A stretch of DNA of 8,220 bases from positions 1-8,220 of the forward strand of contig SDWN01000199.1 in NCBI GenBank assembly GCA_004195305.1, given 5' to 3'. This DNA comes from Neptunomonas sp. GTDB taxonomy: Bacteria > Pseudomonadota > Gammaproteobacteria > Pseudomonadales > Balneatricaceae. The stretch's first letter is position 1. Each line of letters opens with the position of its first letter. The notes under the pieces were generated by a model that saw only the letters and a program-made list of their open reading frames with translations, was not told the origin of the DNA and ran no database searches. Positions 1 to 5,049 of this stretch are shown here, one piece after another. Both the position numbers and the translations under genes were made by a program.

Positions 1-621
1 GGCAGAGAAACCACCGATAAATACGAAGAGAGTGAGCAGATCCTGCCCGGCCAGCATAGGCAGGGAAAGCATATAACTGTCCGCCGTTTCCGGCCCAAGC
101 AGTAACATGCCCGCAGCGGCGATGGGGGTAATAAAAATGGTCATCAATATCAGATAAATAGGAAGCCACCACTGCACTCTCTTGATGTGTTTGGCATCGG
201 GGTTTTCAACCACCATGACATGAAACTGGCGTGGCAATAACATAAAGGCGGAGCCTGCGAGCAGCAGATAACTAAACCAGGTGACAAACTCGGGCTTAGA
301 CGACATCCCCTTTGCGGCCTCAGGCATCTTTTGCTCCAGTTGTTCGAGGATAACCAGAGGGGAGTCAAACATCACAAAACTGACAAACACGCCCACACAC
401 AGCATGGCCAGCAGTTTAACTAAGCCTTCGACGGCGAGCGCCAGCATCATGCCCGGATGCCTCTCGGTGGGATCCAGATGACGAATACCGAAGATAATCG
501 TAAACAGAGCGACCCCCAACCAGACCAACCAGGCAATCTTATTAGCCGTAACCCCCTCCTCTGTCTCCAAGACGAGATCGATGGCGTCGTCGCCGAGAAC
601 ACGCCCGATCCTTGATTCCAT
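1..621 (-). pseudogene. 5'-truncated SLC5-type sodium:solute symporter (CbrA-like sensor kinase symporter domain), runs off left edge
   Basis: Read on the minus strand, the frame is open from 669 to base 1 and gives a membrane protein I recognise from about base 555 onward. Landmarks in order are FGIRHLDPTERHPGMM, a helix ending in VSFVMFD, and then LLPRQFHVMVVENPDAKH followed by helices to the edge. The RHLDPTERHPGMM and LPRQFHVMVVEN motifs are typical of the Na+/solute symporter module found alone or at the N-terminus of CbrA-type sensor histidine kinases. The kinase part, if present, lies outside the window. In the family, roughly the first 150-200 residues should precede the RHLDPTERH motif. 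Here the upstream sequence is unrelated Arg/Asp-rich peptide from the GC-rich segment. The only ATG (621) lies in that segment, so the start has been lost or replaced. I call it a pseudogene, but a chimeric translated product cannot be excluded. Confidence 0.72.
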
Positions 622-760
622 CGGCGAGAGCCAATCAATCCGAGCGTCGCGGCGCCTTCGCGCGTGCGATCAACTCGACCAAGCGCGCGGGCACGATCGG
701 GGTCTCGGCGATGACGACGCCGAACGGCTCGCCAAGCAGGGCTTGCCTCCGGCCTGTTTT
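556..760. other. GC-rich foreign segment / rearrangement scar between two decapitated genes
   Basis: This stretch is visibly richer in G and C and in CGCG/GCGC runs than either flank. No frame gives a protein I can name. The best-looking fragment is on the minus strand, about 757 to 635, containing GEPFGVVIAETPIVPARLVE and ending at a TGA. The symporter homology on the left stops near 555 and the cytochrome homology on the right begins near 761. No terminal inverted repeat with target duplication is visible at these boundaries, so I do not call an insertion sequence. Boundaries are approximate to about 10 bases. It could be a remnant of a mobile element, a fragment of a gene from a high-GC organism, or an assembly join. 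Confidence 0.5.
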
Positions 761-1042
761 GTTGGTAATTCCGAGCAGGGAAGATCGCTTTACAGTAAAA
801 ACTGCTCCAGCTGCCATGGGCTGATGATAAATGGAACCAAGCAAGGTCCACCGCTGAACCATAAAGTTTACGAACCCGGGCATCATGCCAACCTGGCATT
901 TTATTGAGCCGTCAAAGATGTTGTGCGGGCGCATCATTGGAAATTCGGCAATATGCCGCCACAGTCGCAGGTTTCACCTACGGATGGCGCGCTTATCATC
1001 GCCTATGTTCGGGTGCGACAAGAGCGTTCTGGAATACGGTAG
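761..1042 (+). pseudogene. Cytochrome c remnant: no start or signal peptide, in-frame TGA
   Basis: The plus-strand frame beginning GNSEQGRSLYSKNC carries a heme c attachment motif CSSCH (bases about 803-817). It continues through GPPLNHKVYEPGHH to AFY, a TGA at 905-907, then AVKDVVRAHHWKFGNMPP and DGALIIAYVRVRQ, and stops at TAG 1040-1042. The protein reads smoothly across the TGA, so this is one gene with a nonsense change. An Arg or Lys codon is expected there, and CGA to TGA is the simplest route. NMPP supplies the likely distal Met ligand. The family is the small class I cytochrome c often found beside copper-resistance genes. The N-terminal signal peptide is absent: upstream codons come from the unrelated GC-rich segment, where an ATG at 581 opens a frame by chance. 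Export and heme attachment would fail without a signal, so the gene is very probably dead. Confidence 0.75.
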
Positions 1043-1088
1043 CAAGCCTCTATCTGAGGCCACAGTGACTACACCAACGTTTCTAATG

Positions 1089-1122
1089 AATTTTAAGCAG
1101 AGCATAACCTCTGCTTAAAATT
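1089..1122. terminator. 14-bp perfect hairpin between convergent genes (possible bidirectional terminator)
   Basis: The arms AATTTTAAGCAGAG (1089-1102) and CTCTGCTTAAAATT (1109-1122) are exact inverted complements around a 6-base loop, CATAAC. The hairpin lies between the plus-strand cytochrome remnant (ends 1042) and the minus-strand rhodanese (ends 1145), where a shared terminator is expected. The weak point is that neither strand shows a clean run of T directly after the stem, because the A/T bases are inside the stem. Termination is therefore inferred from position and stem strength. Confidence 0.5.
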
Positions 1123-1144
1123 GAAGCGCATCGTCCCTTTTTTA

Positions 1145-1501
1145 TTACTGGCGCGTATGGCCTATCAACGCAGTGTAGCCACCGCCATTAAATAAATTGG
1201 TATACCCGGCCTTGCGTAATGCCGTTTCTGCGATTTCCGCTCTCCGCCCACTTCGACAATAGAGCACTATTCGTCGATCCTTACGAATTTCCAATCTAGC
1301 GAATTGATTCATGATGCGTTGGTGGGGAATCAAAATCGCGTCTACCAGGTGTCCACCAACGTATTCCCGGTCAGTTCTGACATCGATCAGCAGAGCCCCT
1401 TGATCAATCATCTTCCATGCGACAGACTCACGACTTTCTGCAACAGTAAAACCACTGACCAACAGGCTCAACAACAGCATCGAACATGATATAAATCTCA
1501 T
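1145..1501 (-). CDS. Exported single-domain rhodanese (PspE-like sulfurtransferase)
   Basis: This 118-residue protein has an N-terminal signal peptide (residues 1-21, hydrophobic LLLSLLVSGF, cleavage likely after VA) followed by one rhodanese domain. Visible family marks are LLIDVRTDREYVGGHL (about 37-52), which is the DVR..EY..GH motif, and the active-site loop CRSGRR with catalytic Cys82, then A...L...GY and NGGGY. Periplasmic rhodaneses such as PspE transfer sulfane sulfur to thiophilic acceptors. The start is supported by AGGAG at 1511-1515, 9 bases upstream. It is the last gene of the minus-strand block, 70 bases after the beta-propeller gene. A role in repairing or scavenging thiols or metal-bound sulfur under copper stress would fit the context, but this is inference. 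Confidence 0.88.
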   Translation of the reverse strand: MRFISCSMLLLSLLVSGFTVAESRESVAWKMIDQGALLIDVRTDREYVGGHLVDAILIPHQRIMNQFARLEIRKDRRIVLYCRSGRRAEIAETALRKAGYTNLFNGGGYTALIGHTRQ

Positions 1502-1571
1502 AATAAATCACTCCTAATAGCCGACTTTTAAGCAGGTCTTGAATCAGATCTGGCAACCTAGCGGTTTGTAA

Positions 1572-2558
1572 TTATTGAACGATGGCCATCTGGTGCCCTT
1601 CTCCTGCAGGAAGGTCTATGGTGTTCAAGATCTGTAGTGATTGTTGATCGACGACCCAGAGCGAGGGGGTCGAGCGACTTGAAATATAGACTTTTCCGGT
1701 TCCGGTAATCGTATTGAGATGATACGGATTGGGGGATAGCGGCAGTACCTGTTGCTTGCCTGACTGGTAGTCCAGCGCCACCAATTTCCCATCCGATTTA
1801 CTACTGATAAACAGGCGCGATCCATCGTCACTGATATCTAGTCCATGAAGGCTAGCGCCGACCTTGTAGATCTTTCGTTGATCCGGATTGTCTAACGTTA
1901 TCGCTGACACTGTGCCTTTTCTAGCATTATTTACAAACAGAAGTTTCTCATCTTTGGAAAGCACCATATGCTCCGGTGATGGGCCTGCATCGATGGTCCG
2001 CAGGATTGTCCAGCTCTGAGTATCGATCTCCTGAATAGTGGAAGAGCCGCTGTTGCTGACGTAGGCGCGTTTGCCGTTAGCCGTCACCCGAACATAATAG
2101 GGAGCGTTATCGGTCGCAATAGTTTTGACAAGTACTCCGCTCTCGACATCCACCACACTGACTTGGTTTTTGGTCGGATGGGTGGACAGCACATGGCGTC
2201 CGTCTGGCGTAATAGCCAAATGATGGGACCAACCCTCCACTGCGATTGTCTGCATCACATGCCCATGCGCGGGATGAACCAGAAAGAGTTCGCTATTAAG
2301 CTTATCTCCTTTGGCAGTCTTAGCATTGTCTTCATAAAGGCTGCCTGCTATCAGATATTCACCATCGGGTGTGGCTACAAGCCCATGAGAGTTTTCTACT
2401 CCTTCAAAATGGTTGATTATTTTATCGGTGGCGGCGTCTACCTCAACAACGCCATTACCAGATCCTAGTGGGATGTAGACCATTGGTGCGGCTTGTAATG
2501 ATACCGTTAGAACAGCACCGCACAAGCCAGCCAGTTTGCTTAAGGTTCGTTTACGCAT
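1572..2558 (-). CDS. Exported YncE-like (YVTN family) seven-bladed beta-propeller
   Basis: This is a 328-residue protein with a signal peptide (residues 1-24, cleavage near LQAA-PM) followed by repeated blade units. Each unit has a strand ending in TPDG/TANG/SDDG, then a (Y/F)(V/I)S-type strand, then a VDxxS/T turn. Examples are ATPDGEYLIAGS (about 62-73), ITPDGRHVLSTH (116-127) and ISDDGSRLFISS (242-253). The C-terminal strand GHQMAIVQ probably closes the ring with the N-terminal MVYIPLG, giving seven blades. There is no CxxCH heme motif and no known catalytic signature. YncE-type propellers are periplasmic binding or scaffold proteins. In this neighbourhood a metal-linked role is plausible but unproven. 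The start is supported by AAGGA at 2567-2571, and the gene follows the DUF2933 gene by 27 bases, so the two are co-transcribed. A His or Tyr sits at nearly every blade's first strand. Confidence 0.88.
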   Translation of the reverse strand: MRKRTLSKLAGLCGAVLTVSLQAAPMVYIPLGSGNGVVEVDAATDKIINHFEGVENSHGLVATPDGEYLIAGSLYEDNAKTAKGDKLNSELFLVHPAHGHVMQTIAVEGWSHHLAITPDGRHVLSTHPTKNQVSVVDVESGVLVKTIATDNAPYYVRVTANGKRAYVSNSGSSTIQEIDTQSWTILRTIDAGPSPEHMVLSKDEKLLFVNNARKGTVSAITLDNPDQRKIYKVGASLHGLDISDDGSRLFISSKSDGKLVALDYQSGKQQVLPLSPNPYHLNTITGTGKVYISSRSTPSLWVVDQQSLQILNTIDLPAGEGHQMAIVQ

Positions 2559-2585
2559 GGCAATATTCCTTTAAAACTTTATCGT

Positions 2586-2855
2586 TCAGAACTCTTTCTC
2601 AGCCAGAGTGTTTTTTTGATTAAGCACTGGAGCCTGTGCAGGCACCTTTTTCTGGGGTGATTGTTGGTGGCAGTTATCTCCCCCCGTGCCCTTCATCATC
2701 AGTAGATGCATTAGCGGGCAGGCGATCAAAAACAGTATGCCGACTCCACTGATCGTGTTACTGCCCAGTACGAAATACCCCATCAACATCATGCAACCGA
2801 GCATCATCAGATGGTGGCTGTTCTTCCACCATGGGGTGTGGTTTTGTTTATTCAT
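2586..2855 (-). CDS. DUF2933-type small membrane protein
   Basis: This is an 89-residue protein beginning MNKQNHTPWW. It has two predicted membrane helices, about residues 15-31 (LMMLGCMMLMGYFVLG) and 35-53. The second ends in the signature CPLMHLLMM (Cys46, His50), and a short hydrophilic tail with NCHQQ follows. The CPLMH motif after two short helices is characteristic of DUF2933 proteins, which are common in heavy-metal and copper gene clusters. Their function is unknown. I chose the ATG at 2855 because CGGGAG (2865-2870) lies 9 bases upstream. The longer frame from 2939 has no good ribosome site and would overlap the preceding ORF. The cytosolic/periplasmic Cys, His and Met residues could bind metal, which is inference. 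The gene starts 4 bases after the 71-residue ORF ends. Confidence 0.8.
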   Translation of the reverse strand: MNKQNHTPWWKNSHHLMMLGCMMLMGYFVLGSNTISGVGILFLIACPLMHLLMMKGTGGDNCHQQSPQKKVPAQAPVLNQKNTLAEKEF

Positions 2856-2859
2856 TTTC

Positions 2860-3075
2860 TTATACTCCCGCTGTTTTTTGTTGACTAGCCGCGGGGTCAG
2901 CATGAGGACTGCTCTCGCCGCGTATTGCTCTATAGTCATTATTTCGAGGTCTACAAACCGGGCTGTTTATACCTTTTATCGAATCTTCCACAGTGCTAGA
3001 TAGGTATGTTGGCTGAATGCTGTAATAAGAATCTAATTCTATGTATTCAAATGTGTTTCTGCTGATGTCAAACAT
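2860..3075 (-). CDS. Unrecognised 71-residue ORF translationally coupled to the Rieske gene
   Basis: I do not recognise this protein. It begins MFDISRNTFEYIELDSYY, is hydrophilic throughout, has a single Cys (SPVCRPRN) and ends in a Ser/Ala/Gln-rich tail. No signal peptide or membrane helix is visible. Evidence that it is real comes from layout. Its ATG overlaps the Rieske stop as TAATG (3077-3073), a strong AGGAG (3084-3088) sits 8 bases upstream of it, and it ends 4 bases before the DUF2933 start. It therefore fills the gap exactly between two real genes. Against it: no known family, an Asn/Ser/Tyr-rich composition that could be chance, and an alternative frame (2939-2856) that would extend the DUF2933 protein. 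A small accessory protein for the Rieske or DUF2933 protein is possible. Confidence 0.5.
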   Translation of the reverse strand: MFDISRNTFEYIELDSYYSIQPTYLSSTVEDSIKGINSPVCRPRNNDYRAIRGESSPHADPAASQQKTAGV

Positions 3076-3088
3076 TATGCTATCTCCT
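3073..3088 (-). promoter_or_regulatory. TAATG stop-start overlap with strong ribosome site
   Basis: The Rieske TAA (3077-3075) and the ATG of the 71-residue ORF (3075-3073) share one base, and AGGAG (3088-3084) stands 8 bases before that ATG. This arrangement re-initiates ribosomes on the downstream ORF and is the main reason for accepting it as a gene. Confidence 0.6.
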
Positions 3089-3674
3089 GCTCATCACCTA
3101 CGATGATGCTGTTTTTATCCTCATAATAATGCGGTGGAATGACCAAGTTGGTGGGGGCTGGAACGCCCTTGAATACTCGACCAGCGAGGTCAAATTTTGA
3201 ACCGTGGCAAGGGCAATAAAATCCCCCCAGCCAATTTGAGCCGAGATCCTCGGGTGCGATATCAGGTCGATAGGTCGGGGCGCATCCCAAGTGGGTACAA
3301 ACGCCGGTAACGATCAGGTAACTTGCGTCGATGGAGCGGGTTGGCCTGGAGATGTAACCCGGCTGCTGAGGACGTTCGGAATTGGGATCGCTCAATAATG
3401 AATCTTGCTGGCGTAGCGATTTCAACATCGCGTCAGTGCGATGGACGATATAGATGGGCCTGCCTCGCCACTCCGCTACCATCATCTTGCCTGCGGCTAA
3501 CTGAGCTAGCTCGACTCTAACCGGGGCCCCGGCCGATTTGGCTTTGGCACTGGGCTGCCATGAGGCAAGAAAAGGGAAGGCCGCTGCGCCTATACCAATT
3601 CCACCTATCACCGATGTGAAGGTGGTTAGTAGCTGTCGCCGGCTAGGTATTTGCTTAATTTTTTGTTTGTACAT
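3075..3674 (-). CDS. Rieske [2Fe-2S] protein, ubiquinol-cytochrome c reductase iron-sulfur subunit-like (PetA-like)
   Basis: From ATG 3674 this is a 199-residue protein. The N-terminus has SRRQLLTTF, a twin-arginine-like motif, before a single helix SVIGGIGIGAAAFPFLASW that would anchor it in the inner membrane with the cluster in the periplasm. Rieske box 1 is CTHLGC (Cys126, His128, Cys131) and box 2 is CPCHGS (Cys154, Cys156, His157). All four cluster ligands and both disulfide cysteines are present. GRVFKGVPAPTNL after box 2 and the EWRGRPIYIVHRT region match the bc1-complex subunit closely. No cytochrome b or c1 gene lies in the window, so its electron partner must be elsewhere or different. 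An in-frame ATG at 3773 adds 33 low-complexity residues ahead of the Tat motif and lacks a clear ribosome site. The 3674 start is also only weakly supported (GGGA about 8 bases upstream). Confidence 0.9.
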   Translation of the reverse strand: MYKQKIKQIPSRRQLLTTFTSVIGGIGIGAAAFPFLASWQPSAKAKSAGAPVRVELAQLAAGKMMVAEWRGRPIYIVHRTDAMLKSLRQQDSLLSDPNSERPQQPGYISRPTRSIDASYLIVTGVCTHLGCAPTYRPDIAPEDLGSNWLGGFYCPCHGSKFDLAGRVFKGVPAPTNLVIPPHYYEDKNSIIVGDEQEIA

Positions 3675-3829
3675 AGCACCAGTCCCGTAGTTGAGAGCTT
3701 GGTTTCGCTGTTCCGATGCTAATGATGCTGGAGAGGAGGGTATATCCGCACCACCTAATCGAAGCCTGTCCATGCGATGCTGGCGCCCTAACTAAACAGG
3801 CGTCTATCGATCATGGTGTCGTGATAGCT
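3675..3829. other. Intergenic gap before the Rieske gene
   Basis: These 155 bases separate the small exported protein gene (ends 3830) from the preferred Rieske start. The only coding potential on the minus strand is the 33-residue in-frame extension of the Rieske protein from ATG 3773, which looks non-functional. A loose dyad (CTATC near 3805, GATAG near 3825) is too weak to call. I see no convincing promoter, so read-through from the upstream gene is the simplest assumption. Confidence 0.4.
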
Positions 3830-4189
3830 TTAAACGATAGGGGGTCTAATACCGATGGGGGAGAAGGGTGAGCTGTAGGTGGCTTCTGTAACAGAGAATA
3901 CGGTTGTCCCTTCTGGCCGCCTCGTCGTTAGATTCACAGGGATCGCGGCACATTGAAAATGGCCGGAAAAACAGCTTTGCATACTGGAGTATAGCTGTGA
4001 CGGGCTGCTGTAATGAGTCGTCATGCAGTTTTTTTGTGAATGAATCGAGTGTGGCTCAACAGCCTCTACTGCGATTGCTGATGAGGGCTGCTGAGCACCT
4101 ATAAAGCCTCCCGACATAGCGAAAGTCATTGCCAGTGCTAGCAGCAACGCTATGTACGCGGATTGCTTTAGGGTGGGTGTGAACATCAT
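3830..4189 (-). CDS. Small exported Cys/His protein, CopL-like family (second cluster)
   Basis: This is a 119-residue protein with an N-terminal hydrophobic signal segment (about residues 10-31, SAYIALLLALAMTFAMSGGF). The rest is secreted and carries His47, His50, Cys55, His59, Cys73, His77 and Cys80, ending in YSSPFSPIGIRPPIV. Small signal-peptide proteins with scattered Cys/His and a C-terminal RPP motif recur next to copper-resistance genes and are sometimes annotated CopL-like or DUF2946-like. I place it there by pattern only. It resembles the protein at 7101-7451: the first two Cys lie 18 residues apart in both, a third follows 7-9 residues later, and both end in RPPI. It heads the Rieske-propeller cluster, 147 bases after copB. 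The start has two adjacent ATGs (4189, 4186) and no strong ribosome site. A periplasmic copper-binding or sensing role is inference. Confidence 0.65.
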   Translation of the reverse strand: MMFTPTLKQSAYIALLLALAMTFAMSGGFIGAQQPSSAIAVEAVEPHSIHSQKNCMTTHYSSPSQLYSSMQSCFSGHFQCAAIPVNLTTRRPEGTTVFSVTEATYSSPFSPIGIRPPIV

Positions 4190-4207
4190 GCTTAGAGCCT
4201 GTTCAAT

Positions 4208-4213
4208 TTTATA
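4208..4213 (-). promoter_or_regulatory. Candidate -10 element upstream of the second cluster
   Basis: On the minus strand TATAAA lies at 4213-4208, about 18 bases before the start codon of the small exported protein. No good -35 hexamer is found 16-18 bases upstream, so it would need an activator or may be chance. It follows a probable terminator (4310-4282), which is where a new transcript would be expected to begin. Confidence 0.2.
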
Positions 4214-4281
4214 TTCGCTTAATCATTGTGAGGGAATTCGGCTAGCAAAGTTCCAGGGTTTGTTAATAATTTTAATAGTAG

Positions 4282-4310
4282 CCTGCACGTCACCCGGGCA
4301 CGCGTGCAGG
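4282..4310 (-). terminator. Probable terminator after copB
   Basis: The arms CCTGCACG (4282-4289) and CGTGCAGG (4303-4310) form a perfect 8-bp GC-rich stem around 13 bases that include CCCGGG. On the minus strand the stem is followed by an A/T-rich stretch (TACTATTAAAATTATT) with several T residues but not an unbroken run. It sits 27 bases past the copB stop and would end the copA-copB transcript before the second cluster. Confidence 0.5.
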
Positions 4311-4323
4311 AACGATTCAGCGT

Positions 4324-4344
4324 GGTTCTACATCCGTTAGAACC
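4324..4344 (-). other. Short hairpin spanning the copB stop codon
   Basis: GGTTCTA (4324-4330) and TAGAACC (4338-4344) form a perfect 7-bp stem with a 7-base loop, and the copB TAA (4339-4337) lies across the arm and the loop. It directly precedes the stronger GC-rich hairpin at 4282-4310 in the transcript. The tandem could protect the 3' end of the copAB mRNA or aid termination. No T run follows it. Confidence 0.35.
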
Positions 4345-5038
4345 AGGCACGAAGGCCGACAACAAATTGTCCGTCCTCGGTTTTCTCCCCTTCAGCGCGG
4401 GCAGCATCGGCTGTATCTGAATACAGCTTAGACCAGTTAATACCGATGTAGGGGGCGAACTCACGACGGATTTCATAGCGAAGCCGCAGACCCAGCTCAG
4501 TATCGGTTAGCCCGGATCCTAAACCGCGTTCAGGGTCACTCTTGCCCAGCAGGTTCAGTTCGATCTCGGGTGAGAGCACCCAGCGTTGGGTCAGCATAAT
4601 CTCGTATTCTGCCTCCAAACGCGCTGCGGTACGTCCAGACCCACCGACAAAGAGCGCGGTGTTGACCTCAAAAAGGTAGGGTGCCAGACCTTGAAAGCCG
4701 ATAACGGCCCAGTCTCTATCAGGAGTGGGTAGGTTCTCATGGCGCCAACCCGCCTGTAGGTCCCAGAAGGGAGCGACCGCTTTGCTGTACAGCGCTTGCA
4801 CGTCCAGCTCTTCGGTGGCTCCGTTAATGCGTTCGCCTTCTGTTTTGATCCAGACTTTATGGAGGTCTTTGCCGATCCAACCGTCGATCGCCCACACCAG
4901 GGGTTTGAAGCCATCCGCATCGCGGTACTCCAACTGATCGACGATGACTTTGTAGAGTAGCGGGTCATCTTCGCCAGAAGCCCATACCGATGGCGGTAAT
5001 AGAAGAGCGGTGGCGGCTAATGCAATAGTAATTTTCAT
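4337..5038 (-). CDS. copB: Copper resistance outer-membrane protein CopB/PcoB
   Basis: This is a 233-residue protein (234 if the preceding ATG at 5041 is used). It has a signal peptide MKITIALAATALLLPPSVWA and then the conserved CopB barrel domain. Recognisable segments are VDQLEYRD, DGWIGKDLHKVWIKTEGE, LQALYSKAVAPFWDLQAG, FQGLAPYLFEV, ARLEAEYEIMLTQRWVL, DPERGLGSGLTDTELGLRL and YEIRREFAPYIGINW. The C-terminal Phe is the usual outer-membrane insertion signal. CopB binds or exports copper at the outer membrane in the CopABCD/Pco systems. Unlike classical CopB, there is no Met/His-rich segment between the signal and the barrel, so the protein is short. AGGAG (5046-5050) is 7 bases from the 5038 ATG and only 4 from 5041, which favours 5038. 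The ribosome site overlaps the copA stop, implying coupled translation. Confidence 0.95.
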   Translation of the reverse strand: MKITIALAATALLLPPSVWASGEDDPLLYKVIVDQLEYRDADGFKPLVWAIDGWIGKDLHKVWIKTEGERINGATEELDVQALYSKAVAPFWDLQAGWRHENLPTPDRDWAVIGFQGLAPYLFEVNTALFVGGSGRTAARLEAEYEIMLTQRWVLSPEIELNLLGKSDPERGLGSGLTDTELGLRLRYEIRREFAPYIGINWSKLYSDTADAARAEGEKTEDGQFVVGLRAWF

Positions 5039-5049
5039 CATTGTTCTCC

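Noticed and set aside
556..760. Insertion sequence call for the GC-rich segment
   Set aside because: No transposase motif, no terminal inverted repeats at the boundaries and no target-site duplication could be seen.
447..899. 150-residue minus-strand ORF across the scar
   Set aside because: It runs out of frame through the symporter homology and antisense to the cytochrome homology, so it is a composite shadow frame made open by GC-rich sequence.
581..907. Treating the 108-residue plus-strand ORF as an intact cytochrome
   Set aside because: Its first 60 residues are Arg/Asp-rich scar sequence with no signal peptide, and it ends at the nonsense TGA before the distal Met region.
905..907. TGA as selenocysteine
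   Set aside because: Family members have a basic residue here rather than Cys, and no hairpin of SECIS type is evident just downstream. A nonsense mutation in a decapitated gene is simpler.
2856..2939. N-terminal extension of the DUF2933 protein from ATG 2939
   Set aside because: No good ribosome site precedes 2939, while CGGGAG lies 9 bases before the ATG at 2855. The extension is not membrane-like and overlaps the coupled 71-residue ORF.
3675..3773. Longer Rieske start at ATG 3773
   Set aside because: It would place 33 low-complexity residues before the Tat-like motif, lacks a ribosome site, and does not resemble known Rieske N-termini.
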